Positions 13,947-21,683 of a stretch of DNA of 33,004 nucleotides are shown here, piece after piece. The translations under genes and the position numbers were made by a program. The first letter of the stretch is position 1; each line of letters starts with the position of its first letter. Under the pieces are notes generated by a model, which did no database searches, had not been told where the DNA came from, and saw only the letters and a program-made list of their open reading frames with translations. This stretch comes from Candidatus Danuiimicrobium aquiferis (GTDB lineage: Bacteria; Omnitrophota; Omnitrophia; Omnitrophales; Danuiimicrobiaceae), in NCBI GenBank assembly GCA_001804285.1, contig MHFR01000031.1, positions 1-33,004 of the forward strand. Direction: 5' to 3'.

Positions 13947-15572
13947 ATGGATATTTATCCGGCTTTAGGCGATTCTTTTCTAAAACGGGAATCCATTCTT
14001 GGCGTCTTCAAAAAACGTTTGCAGGCATTCGCTCAGGGATACCGTCAAAATATCGGCCTGATCGGCATTCCTCTCACCGGAAAAAGTTCGTTGATGTATT
14101 TGATGTGCGATGCAATCCGCGAGATGGAAATGATTCCGGTTTTGTTCAGGTGCCGCGAAAGCGAATCGTTTGAACGTTTCTCCGACCGGTGGATGGCCGA
14201 AATTTTATTGAGCTGCTACCGGATTTCTTTCGGAAATGCGCCGAGCCAGTTTCATGATATTCTGCGTTCGCTTCGTTCGCTCATCCCGCGTACGCTTAAG
14301 CAAATGAAAAAAGTAAAAAAGTCCGTGTTCGCTTATCGGTTTGATCAGGCGTACCGTGAGCTTTTGAGTTTGAACGGGATCTTAAGTGAGGAGTACAAGA
14401 AAAAAGTTGTTTTGATGATTGATGACTTTGACCGGCTTGCCGAACTCAAATTAACCGATCCTTTTTCCGCGTTCGGCGAAGAGATCATGATTCAAAAGGA
14501 AACCATGTATATTGTTTCAAGTTCAAAACCGAAGCAGGGGCGGGCGATCTTGCAGGAAAAGTTGTCTTTGCTGTTCGGAAATTTTGAAGTAGTGGAAAAT
14601 CATCCGTTTGATTTCGAAGAAGCCAAAGAATTTATTAAAACAAGGTTGGCCGGGAGGGAGCTGGATGAGCGATATGTCTGCTTTTTGATACGCATGACTG
14701 ACGGGCATCCGTATTATTTGGATATTTTGACTTCGCGATTAAAATCGTATCTTTCCGTTCCGGACCTCAGCGATGAGCAACTGATCGTTCGGACATTCGC
14801 GCGCGAGTTAGATGACAAAAGCGGGATGCTCCATCATTATTTCCAAATGCAACTTCATTCGCTGCAGGCCGGTCGATCATGGCTATTAGCGGCAGATACA
14901 CTGGCTGCAATTTCTGCGGGGCATAAAAAATTCATTCCCATTACGCGTTTTCTGCATCAGGCGAAAAATGATATGAAAAAAGTTTTGCAACGGCTGGTGA
15001 ACGGTGAAATGATTCAAAAGCACGGCTCTATTTTCATTATTCCCGATCCACTTTTCCGGTTCTGGCTGGCTTCCGTGTATCACCGGGACCGGTTTTTATT
15101 TCATTCCGATCGTATTCAGGCGCGACAGGCATTTGTGCGGGAAGTTGAACAAGCGATTCAAAAGAGTATTCATGCCGATGCGTCCGAGCTTCCGAAACGG
15201 ATAGAGGAATTATTCCGTCAGTTTAAGAACGATGTGGTTGAAATGCAGGAACGAAAGCTGATGTGTCCCCAATTTTCAGAAGTTATTTCCAAGCCCAATA
15301 ATGGCCGTGTTTTTCCTGTGGTTGCTAAGAGTGCCAAGACTCGCTGGATGTGCCAAGTCCTTTCTCAGAGAGTGACGGAAGAGGATATTCATGTGTTTGT
15401 GCAGGATTTAGAGCGGTTGCGCAGCCCCGTACAGAAGCGGATGATTGTAGGGCTTCGGGGGATTGATCTGAATGCGAAACTGCTTGCACAAGAAGCGAAA
15501 ATTCATTACCTTGATTTGCGGAAATTTAATTTTCTTTTGGATTTATATGACCGGCCAAAACTGGTAATATAA
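13947..15572 (+). CDS. STAND / archaeal-type AAA ATPase (pfam01637-like)
   Basis: A 541-residue protein. The N-terminal P-loop ATPase has Walker A GIPLTGKSSL (about 40-49), Walker B VVLMIDDFDRL (154-164) and a sensor-like TMYIVSSSKP (186-195). A helical lid and winged-helix region follow (about 225-370), with DGHPYYLDIL and IIPDPLFRFWLASVY, the latter typical of the archaeal ATPase/DUF234 group. The C-terminal ~100 residues (VAKSAKTRWMCQVLS ... MIVGLRGI) resemble a restriction-endonuclease-like fold seen at the end of this family, but I do not see a full PD-(D/E)xK site. STAND ATPases act as molecular switches; the role of this subgroup is poorly known. A HIT gene starts five bases after its stop, so they are co-transcribed. 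The weak AGAGAAG before the ATG supports this start. Confidence 0.8.
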   Translation: MDIYPALGDSFLKRESILGVFKKRLQAFAQGYRQNIGLIGIPLTGKSSLMYLMCDAIREMEMIPVLFRCRESESFERFSDRWMAEILLSCYRISFGNAPSQFHDILRSLRSLIPRTLKQMKKVKKSVFAYRFDQAYRELLSLNGILSEEYKKKVVLMIDDFDRLAELKLTDPFSAFGEEIMIQKETMYIVSSSKPKQGRAILQEKLSLLFGNFEVVENHPFDFEEAKEFIKTRLAGRELDERYVCFLIRMTDGHPYYLDILTSRLKSYLSVPDLSDEQLIVRTFARELDDKSGMLHHYFQMQLHSLQAGRSWLLAADTLAAISAGHKKFIPITRFLHQAKNDMKKVLQRLVNGEMIQKHGSIFIIPDPLFRFWLASVYHRDRFLFHSDRIQARQAFVREVEQAIQKSIHADASELPKRIEELFRQFKNDVVEMQERKLMCPQFSEVISKPNNGRVFPVVAKSAKTRWMCQVLSQRVTEEDIHVFVQDLERLRSPVQKRMIVGLRGIDLNAKLLAQEAKIHYLDLRKFNFLLDLYDRPKLVI

Positions 15573-15576
15573 AGGC

Positions 15577-16047
15577 ATGAAACGACTGTGGGCGCCTTGG
15601 CGGAAAAAATATATTACCGAAGGAACGGGGAAAGGGTGTTTCCTTTGCCGGGCCAGGCGATCCCGAAAAGATCGAGAAAGTTTCATCATTGCCCGTTCTA
15701 AGTCAAGCTTTGCCGTACTTAATATTTATCCTTATAATAACGGGCATGTGTTGGTTGTTCCTAATCGGCATGTGGCAGTTTTAAGTGCGCTCAAAGATAA
15801 TGAGCTTCTCGATTTAACCCGCCTTTGTGATAAGGCCATGAATAAGATTACGAAGGTGATGAAAGCTCAGGGAATTAATCTGGGTGTGAATTTTGGGTAT
15901 GCTGCCGGTGCCGGACTTCCGGGACATCTTCATATCCATATTGTTCCACGATGGGTGGGAGATACCAATTATATGCCGGTGATCGGGGAAACGAAGGTTA
16001 TTTCGGATTCCCTGCAAGCGGTTTATGAGAGCTTGAAAATGAGTTGA
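15577..16047 (+). CDS. HIT-family protein, Ap4A phosphorylase-like
   Basis: A 156-residue protein. The start MKRLWAPWRKKYI matches the N-terminal signature of bacterial Ap4A phosphorylase-type HIT proteins. A CFLC pair follows (about 21-24), usually part of a zinc site in this subgroup. The active-site triad HLHIHIVPRW has the HxHxHxx form, with His as the AMP-accepting nucleophile. The usual function is breakdown of diadenosine polyphosphates or other nucleotidyl compounds in the cytoplasm. Its length equals that of the family. It starts five bases downstream of the ATPase stop, with only AAAGG before the ATG, suggesting translational coupling. Confidence 0.9.
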   Translation: MKRLWAPWRKKYITEGTGKGCFLCRARRSRKDRESFIIARSKSSFAVLNIYPYNNGHVLVVPNRHVAVLSALKDNELLDLTRLCDKAMNKITKVMKAQGINLGVNFGYAAGAGLPGHLHIHIVPRWVGDTNYMPVIGETKVISDSLQAVYESLKMS

Positions 16048-16135
16048 TGTTTTCCCGGAACTTGTCGATGATAAAGGCAAATTGTTTCTTTTCATTGGCT
16101 AAGAGATGAGAAGCAGTTTCATAAGTCTACACATG

Positions 16136-16283
16136 TGTCATTCCCGCAAGCTTTCCCTCGGTAAGGCGAGGGCCGGTCCTGTATTTCCAGGGAAGCGGGA
16201 ATCCACAAATAATGTCCGCCACAAGGCGTTGGCGGATCCGACGCGTTGTTTGGTGGAGATCCCCGCTTTCGCGGGGATGACAG
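16136..16283. repeat. Palindromic dispersed-repeat-like element (~148 bp)
   Basis: TGTCATTCCCGC (16136-16147) and GCGGGGATGACA (16271-16282) are inverted with 11/12 matches. Inside lies the perfect hairpin CCCCGC-TTTC-GCGGGG (16261-16276) and a TCCGCCA...TGGCGGA pair. The TGTCATTCCCGC...GGATGACA design is a common non-coding palindromic element in many bacterial genomes, and often creates spurious IPAFAGMTG peptides. The whole gap 16048-16363 holds this element plus a promoter; I see no gene in it. Confidence 0.75.
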
Positions 16284-16323
16284 GTCTTGTGTATGCTAAA
16301 TCCGAATTCTTTATCTGCTAAGT

Positions 16324-16353
16324 TTGACTCTTGAGGTTCAAGAGTGGTAGAAT
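16324..16353 (+). promoter_or_regulatory. Promoter with internal dyad (candidate operator) for the HD-GYP gene
   Basis: TTGACT (16324-16329), an 18-base spacer and TAGAAT (16348-16353). A perfect 8-bp dyad, ACTCTTGA-GGT-TCAAGAGT (16327-16345), fills the spacer. The predicted start near 16360 is only about four bases before the ATG at 16364, and no Shine-Dalgarno is visible, so the mRNA would be nearly leaderless. Confidence 0.55.
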
Positions 16354-16363
16354 AATTATAACT

Positions 16364-17923
16364 ATGAAAAAAGCCGAAAAAACCGTTATTGAGCTGGGGC
16401 TTTTCCAAAATCCTTCTTGGGGTGGAGGATACGGAGCTTTTGCGAAGCTGTTTGGTAAACCGGTCGGTTGGCTTTGTGTTATTGAAGACGGGAAACATCG
16501 CCTCATCCGGATTGACCAGAAAGGGCATCCGCATACCAGTGGCCATACCACCACCCACGATAAGCCGAGTTGTTCGCGATTCCTCGAGAAATATCTGCCG
16601 CAGTTAATAGATAATAATGAAGAAATCGATAAATTACCTTATACCTACCGCTGTCCCTATGGCGGTTGGGGAATTATTTTTGCGTTAAGCCGGATGGGGC
16701 AATTGAAAGGGTTCTTTGTTTTATGTAATTTGAGAAGAGCGCAGAAGCAATTAAAACCGTTTTTTACCCCATTTGAACAGTTTCTCCAGACGCATATTGA
16801 GCTGGTTTATAAGTCTTTTGAGCTTCAAAATTTTTATGAAACCGTTCATCCTCGCGCTTTAGCGCTTTCAACCATTCATTCCGTGCACCGAGTCATGGCT
16901 TCATCTGTGAGATTGAATGATTTGATCCCAAGGGTTGGCCGCTTGTGCGCACAGGTTTTAAAAGCGCAGAAATGCGCGGTTTATTTGTTGGATCCCGATC
17001 GTCATTATTTAATTCCAAAATTTTCATTCGGGGAGGAAAATGGCCGGAAGCGAAGAATCCGGATCGGATCAGGGATTGAAGGCCATGTCGCAGAAACCGC
17101 AGAGTTTTATTTCACGCGGAAATGTCTGGCCGTTCCATTCATTGAAGATGACGTTGTGGGCGTGGTCACGCTCAAGGATAAAATGGGCGATACGCCGTTT
17201 ACAAAAACTGATTTGGAAATTCTGAAAACACTTTCCGAGCAGGCCGTTGGAGCGATTAAGAATGCGCAATTATTTGAGGAGACCGAACAGTTGACTTTAA
17301 GCAGCGTGAAAACGATTGGAGAGCTTCTTGCCTTGAGCTATAGCGGCGGGGAATATGTGCATCATCCGGTATTCGGTGAAATTACATACCGGATTGGGCA
17401 GGATTTGGGAATTTCCGGCGCGGATTTGACGAATCTTCATCGTGCGACTTATTTGATTGACGCCGGGCATTTAGGGACGCCGGACCATATTTTAATGAAG
17501 AAGGATAAATTGACGCAGCAGGAATTTGATGAGGTGAAACAGCATCCGAACCGGGGTGCGGCTATTCTACAGCAAATTAGCTCGCTCCGGCCCTTGATTC
17601 CGATTATTTTGCATCATCATGAGCGCTATGACGGCAAAGGGTACCCGAACCATCTGAAGGGTGAAGATATTCCGATTGGTGCCCGGATTATTGCTTTGGT
17701 GGATGCATTCATAGCGATGCTTTGCGAACGGCCCTACCGTGAAGGAAAAGGACTGAATGATGCGATTAAGGAAGTGAAACGAAATTCCGGGTCGCAATTT
17801 GATCCGAGAGTGGTTGAAAGTTTTATGAGGGTTGTTAATGATGTCACCATCCGTGAACAACTTGAGAAAATTTCGAACGAAATGGAAGTACGCAGCAACA
17901 AACAAAAAGTAAAGATGTCTTAA
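16364..17923 (+). CDS. GAF-domain protein with degenerate HD-GYP domain
   Basis: About 519 residues from the ATG at 16364 (MKKAEKTV). Residues 1-150 are an unassigned sensor-like domain with a CPYGGWGIIFALSRMG stretch faintly like PocR-type ligand domains. A GAF domain lies at about 175-300 and HD-GYP at about 310-490. Canonical HD-GYP proteins hydrolyse cyclic di-GMP with a metal centre. Here HDIGKIGIP has become IDAGHLGTP (365-373), losing the first His. FDAL/FDAM has become FIAM (449-452), losing the Asp. HHHERYDGKGYP (417-428) and RPYR are kept. I infer a non-catalytic or altered binding domain. Two small membrane-protein genes follow (gap of one base, then overlap), then murE, suggesting co-regulation with the cell-wall operon. 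Confidence 0.8.
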   Translation: MKKAEKTVIELGLFQNPSWGGGYGAFAKLFGKPVGWLCVIEDGKHRLIRIDQKGHPHTSGHTTTHDKPSCSRFLEKYLPQLIDNNEEIDKLPYTYRCPYGGWGIIFALSRMGQLKGFFVLCNLRRAQKQLKPFFTPFEQFLQTHIELVYKSFELQNFYETVHPRALALSTIHSVHRVMASSVRLNDLIPRVGRLCAQVLKAQKCAVYLLDPDRHYLIPKFSFGEENGRKRRIRIGSGIEGHVAETAEFYFTRKCLAVPFIEDDVVGVVTLKDKMGDTPFTKTDLEILKTLSEQAVGAIKNAQLFEETEQLTLSSVKTIGELLALSYSGGEYVHHPVFGEITYRIGQDLGISGADLTNLHRATYLIDAGHLGTPDHILMKKDKLTQQEFDEVKQHPNRGAAILQQISSLRPLIPIILHHHERYDGKGYPNHLKGEDIPIGARIIALVDAFIAMLCERPYREGKGLNDAIKEVKRNSGSQFDPRVVESFMRVVNDVTIREQLEKISNEMEVRSNKQKVKMS

Positions 17924-17924
17924 A

Positions 17925-18197
17925 ATGCCAGAATCATTTGAACCACCCAAACAAGGTTTTCGAATAGAGCCCCCGGCCGTGCCAAAGGCAGCGCTTCCCG
18001 CTAAGCCGGCCCCCCCTTCCGTCAAACCGATGAAAATGATGTCTAAACAACAGGATTTGTCCGCTTATGTCCCTTTTATTTTTCATATTTTAGCGATACT
18101 CGCAATGGCTTTTTTTGCCTTAACACTTTGGTATCTTTATATCGAATGGACCGGAAATCCGTTACCCCCATACTTACGCCTGCCCATCGCGGGTTAA
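17925..18197 (+). CDS. Small proline-rich single-pass membrane protein, unknown
   Basis: A 90-residue protein whose ATG follows the upstream stop by one base. Residues 1-45 are Pro/Ala/Lys-rich (PPAVPKAALPAKPAPP) and probably disordered. One strong membrane helix lies at about 49-72 (VPFIFHILAILAMAFFALTLWYL), followed by a short IEWTGNPLPPYLRLP tail. The family is not recognised. The tight coupling to both neighbours and the one-helix layout indicate a real gene. Its position, two genes before murE, is where ftsL normally sits, but I see no FtsL-like coiled coil. Confidence 0.65.
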   Translation: MPESFEPPKQGFRIEPPAVPKAALPAKPAPPSVKPMKMMSKQQDLSAYVPFIFHILAILAMAFFALTLWYLYIEWTGNPLPPYLRLPIAG

Positions 18198-18637
18198 GCC
18201 CGTACGCGGCTATTTTCGTTTTCTTAGTGGTTGTCATTTTTTTGTCTGCCGCTTTGAATCAACTGATTTTACTTCGTCTTGAAAACCAGTTCCAAATCCA
18301 TTTTTCAAAAAGACCTTTATTTTTGTTCGAACCCGGCCGGATTGTCCTTCGGAATCCATCCTTTACGTATCAGGATCAATTTGCAGTAAAATCAGGCTGG
18401 ATTGAGCTGCGGTATCCCGTGACTGCGATTTTGCGCGAACGATATTCTGTTCATGCGACGGGCAAGAAACTGACAGTGGTGTTTGGAAAAGATTTGAGCC
18501 TGGCATTTTCCAAAAATGAGATTTTTGTTGATTATGTTGCTGCAGATTTTGCCGTTATTAAAAACAAAGGAGTGGATTTAAATTCCTTTGATGTTGAATC
18601 AAAGGAAATCCAATTTCACATCAGACCTCGCCACTGA
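18146..18637 (+). CDS. Single-pass membrane protein with periplasmic beta-rich domain, unknown
   Basis: About 163 residues from the ATG at 18146, which overlaps the preceding gene by 52 bases; an upstream TTG at 18128 is less likely. A membrane helix at about 22-45 (SPYAAIFVFLVVVIFLSAALNQLILL) is followed by ~115 residues of alternating beta-strand pattern (FLFEPGRIVLRNPSFTYQDQ, WIELRYPVTAIL, KLTVVFGKDLSLAF). This looks like the N-terminal layout of AsmA/LptC-like periplasmic proteins. I do not recognise the family. It ends 39 bases before murE. A role in envelope or septal assembly is inference from position only. Confidence 0.65.
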   Translation: MDRKSVTPILTPAHRGLSPYAAIFVFLVVVIFLSAALNQLILLRLENQFQIHFSKRPLFLFEPGRIVLRNPSFTYQDQFAVKSGWIELRYPVTAILRERYSVHATGKKLTVVFGKDLSLAFSKNEIFVDYVAADFAVIKNKGVDLNSFDVESKEIQFHIRPRH

Positions 18638-18676
18638 AATGACGGGCCGGTGAAATATCCAATATAAAATATCGTG

Positions 18677-20185
18677 ATGAAACTTCAGGAATTAGTGAGG
18701 GGAATCAGTTGTTCTTGGAACGGCGAAGGCTCGTTTGATATTCCGGTTCGTGGTGTTCATGCCGACTCCCGAAAAATCAAAAAAGGGGATGTGTTTGTGG
18801 CGATTCGCGGAGTCCAGACGGACGGTCATCTGTTTATTAAGGATGTTCTAAAAAAATCACCCGCCGCGATTTTCTCGGAAAACTGCGAGGATTACATTCG
18901 ACAAAAAAGAATTCCGCATTTTCGTGTTTTAGATTCCCGCCGTGCGTTTGCTGTTGTCATAGCCAATATTTATGGCACACCCACCGACAAACTTTCGCTC
19001 GTGGGCATTACGGGAACGAACGGAAAAACGACCACATCCTTTTTGATCCAATATATGCTGAACCGAGTCAGCAAAGCCGGGTTAATCGGAACGGTTCATT
19101 ATGATGACGGGAAAAAGAAACGAAGCGCAGATAATACAACGCCGGGCGCGGAATTGCTGAATGAACAGTTGAATGAAATGGTGAAAAACGGGTTGTCTTA
19201 TTGTGTGATGGAGGTTTCTTCGCATGCGCTCGATCAGCGGCGGGTGGAAGGCCTTCGGTTTCGCGATGCAATTTTTACAAATTTGACTCAGGACCATTTT
19301 GATTATCATAAGGATTTTGAAAATTATTATCAGGCAAAGAAGAAGTTATTTACGAACCTTCCGCTTCCCGAACGGGCGATTATTAATACGGAAGATCAAT
19401 ACGGGGTTCGTCTTGCCCAGGAATTAAAAAAGACCAAAGTAATCACATACGGATTTAGTCCGGATTGCGATTATTATGCGGATCAAATTTCGGAAAATTT
19501 AAGTGAGATTGAATTTATCCTATGCCGGCGGAAAAACCGGCTTCGAGTGAAAGTCCCGCTTCAGCTGCGATATAACGTCCTAAATGTTTTGGCCGCGCTT
19601 GCTTATGTCGATAATCAAGGGTTTGCACTGGAAACCATGGTGGAGTTTCTGACGAAATTCCCCGGTGTGTCCGGGCGCATGGAGCGGATTGATGTAGGGC
19701 AAGCCTTTCATGTATTTGTCGATTATGCCCATACGCCGGATGCGATTGAAAACGTTCTTCTGGCAGTAAAACGTTTGCCGTGTAACCGGATTATTTCTGT
19801 GGTTGGTTGCGGCGGCAATCGCGATCGCGATAAAAGACCCAAAATGGGAGCTGCGGCCGAACGGTATTCTGACATTTTGATTTTAACCTCGGATAATCCG
19901 AGGGGGGAAGATCCGCTAAAGATTCTTGAAGATGTGAAAAAAGGGATAGGGGTCGGTGAACGGAAAATTCAAGTTTTGATCTTGCCCGACCGGACTGAAG
20001 CGATTCAGCGTGCGGTTGAGATTGCAGATGAAGGTGACATGATATTGATTTTTGGAAAAGGACACGAAAATTATCAAATTATAGGCAAAGAAAAAATTCC
20101 GTTTAGCGATCAAAATGTGGTACGATACGCTCTCAAAGAAAGGTTGCGGGGGAAGCGGCATTCAAAGGGATTAGATAAGAAGTAA
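18677..20185 (+). CDS. murE: UDP-N-acetylmuramoyl-tripeptide synthase (meso-DAP-adding Mur ligase)
   Basis: About 502 residues from the ATG at 18677; a GTG one codon earlier is possible. It adds the third stem amino acid to UDP-MurNAc-L-Ala-D-Glu in the cytoplasm, using ATP. Visible features are the N-terminal UDP-binding HADSRKIKKGDVFVAIRG, the P-loop ITGTNGKTTTSFL (about 113-125), the EVSSHALDQ region, YHKDFENYY, and VDYAHTPDAIENVL followed by VGCGGNRDRDKRP. DNPRGEDP is the DNPR motif that marks meso-diaminopimelate rather than lysine specificity. Length is normal for the family. It is the first recognised cell-wall gene of the cluster; TATAAA lies 9-14 bases before the ATG, but no good -35 box is seen. 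Confidence 0.97.
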   Translation: MKLQELVRGISCSWNGEGSFDIPVRGVHADSRKIKKGDVFVAIRGVQTDGHLFIKDVLKKSPAAIFSENCEDYIRQKRIPHFRVLDSRRAFAVVIANIYGTPTDKLSLVGITGTNGKTTTSFLIQYMLNRVSKAGLIGTVHYDDGKKKRSADNTTPGAELLNEQLNEMVKNGLSYCVMEVSSHALDQRRVEGLRFRDAIFTNLTQDHFDYHKDFENYYQAKKKLFTNLPLPERAIINTEDQYGVRLAQELKKTKVITYGFSPDCDYYADQISENLSEIEFILCRRKNRLRVKVPLQLRYNVLNVLAALAYVDNQGFALETMVEFLTKFPGVSGRMERIDVGQAFHVFVDYAHTPDAIENVLLAVKRLPCNRIISVVGCGGNRDRDKRPKMGAAAERYSDILILTSDNPRGEDPLKILEDVKKGIGVGERKIQVLILPDRTEAIQRAVEIADEGDMILIFGKGHENYQIIGKEKIPFSDQNVVRYALKERLRGKRHSKGLDKK

Positions 20186-20271
20186 TAGCCGCTGAGAGAG
20201 CAGTTTTTAAATATCAAAATGGTATTTTAATTTCATCTATTCTATGTTGAGGCAGGTTCATCGTTTAAAGG

Positions 20272-21672
20272 ATGTTCACATTAACGCAACTAACTAAAAT
20301 TTGTGGGGGAGAATTAATATCCGCCAGCGGAAATGAATCCGTTTCCGCCATTTCTATCGATTCAAGATCGATCCACACCGGTGATTTATTTATCGCGCTT
20401 CAGGGAGAAGTATTTGACGGACACAATTTCGTCAAAGAAGTTTTTACAAAAGGCGCATCTTGCGTATTGGTTAGCCGGAAACCGGAAAACATATCCGCAC
20501 CTCTCATTTTAGTTTCGGATACATTAAAAGCCCTTCATTCAATTGCCCGATTTTATCGCAGCCAATTTGCCATTCCAGTTGTTGCTGTAACGGGAAGTGT
20601 CGGTAAAACAACGACGAAAGAATGTATCGGGGTTGTCCTTTCTCAGATTTTTCAAACGCGTGCCGGTTTCGGAAATTGGAATAATCATATCGGGGTTCCG
20701 CTTAATATTTTCAAATTGCATTCCTCAGATCAATGTTTTGTTCAAGAGCTGGGAGCAAACCATCCCGGCGAAATTAGAATGTTGGCGGAAATTCTTCAAC
20801 CAACCGTTGGAGTGATTACGGGGGTTCATCCGGTTCATTTGGAAGGATTCGGTTCTCTCGACCATGTTTATCGCACCAAATTGGAACTTGCGGATTATAT
20901 CGAAAAAGTTTCCGGGACACTTCTTGTGAATGGTGACGATCCCGAACTGATGAGTCGCCTGAAAAATTACAAGGCTCGCTTGATTACGTTTGGTGAAAAA
21001 CCAAACAATGATTATTTTTTAACAAGTTTGACAAGCCGTCAGGGCTACGTGTGTTTTCAAGTCAATCGTTCAATTGATTTTAAATTGCGCGGCTACGGAG
21101 CTTTTAACGCAATGAATGCTTTGGCAGCTGTTGCTGTCGCCGGCTATTTCAATCTTGATTTGAGGGAGTTAAGTGAAACATGGGAATCCCTTCCTTGTAT
21201 CGGGGGACGGTTTCAGGTGAACATGATTGACGGAATTGATGTGCTGATGGTGAATGATGCCTATAATGCCAATCCTTATTCATTCGGAGTCGCTCTTGAA
21301 TCGTTTTCAGTGTTGGCAAATTCGCGCCGGAAAATCGTGGTGGTTGGAGATATGCTTGAGCTCGGAGCTGAGTCGAGGGAATATCATGAAAATCTTGGAG
21401 CCGAGATCGGAAAAGGGGACATTGATTACTTGATTGGAATGGGACCGATGTGTGCTTTCCTTGTAGAGGCGTATCGAAAAAAGAGGGGCGGGGATTTTTC
21501 GAAACATTTTTTGGACCAAAGGGAAGCTTTTTCGTTTTTAGCCGATACAATAGAAACAAGGGATGCTGTTTTTATCAAGGGTTCCCATGGAACGAAACTC
21601 GAAGAGTTTAGTGAATCGTTGAAGCAAAAAATAACCGAGCGATGTCTCTTTAGCACGATGAAAGGAAGTTGA
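20272..21672 (+). CDS. murF: UDP-N-acetylmuramoyl-tripeptide--D-alanyl-D-alanine ligase
   Basis: A 466-residue protein. It joins D-Ala-D-Ala (made by the Ddl encoded downstream) to the UDP-MurNAc-tripeptide, completing the pentapeptide precursor. Motifs: ISIDSRSIHTGDLFIALQGE for nucleotide-sugar binding, P-loop AVTGSVGKTTTKE (about 104-116), FGNWNNHIGVPL, ELGANHPGEIRML, NDAYNANPYSF and GDMLELGAESREYHENLG. Length is normal. The start ATG follows TTTAAAGG. An 86-base gap after murE contains no obvious hairpin. The stop overlaps the region just before mraY. Confidence 0.97.
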   Translation: MFTLTQLTKICGGELISASGNESVSAISIDSRSIHTGDLFIALQGEVFDGHNFVKEVFTKGASCVLVSRKPENISAPLILVSDTLKALHSIARFYRSQFAIPVVAVTGSVGKTTTKECIGVVLSQIFQTRAGFGNWNNHIGVPLNIFKLHSSDQCFVQELGANHPGEIRMLAEILQPTVGVITGVHPVHLEGFGSLDHVYRTKLELADYIEKVSGTLLVNGDDPELMSRLKNYKARLITFGEKPNNDYFLTSLTSRQGYVCFQVNRSIDFKLRGYGAFNAMNALAAVAVAGYFNLDLRELSETWESLPCIGGRFQVNMIDGIDVLMVNDAYNANPYSFGVALESFSVLANSRRKIVVVGDMLELGAESREYHENLGAEIGKGDIDYLIGMGPMCAFLVEAYRKKRGGDFSKHFLDQREAFSFLADTIETRDAVFIKGSHGTKLEEFSESLKQKITERCLFSTMKGS

Positions 21673-21683
21673 AGTTCGCTGCT

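Noticed and set aside
16106-16558. Open frames on both strands with peptides such as IPAFAGMTG
   Set aside because: This peptide is a well-known artefact of translating the TGTCATTCCCGC palindrome. The frames coincide with the repeat and the 5' end of the HD-GYP gene.
18146-18637. Calling this protein FtsL or LptC
   Set aside because: It has one membrane helix and the right position for FtsL, but the periplasmic part is beta-rich rather than a coiled coil. No LptC-specific motif is visible, so it stays unknown.
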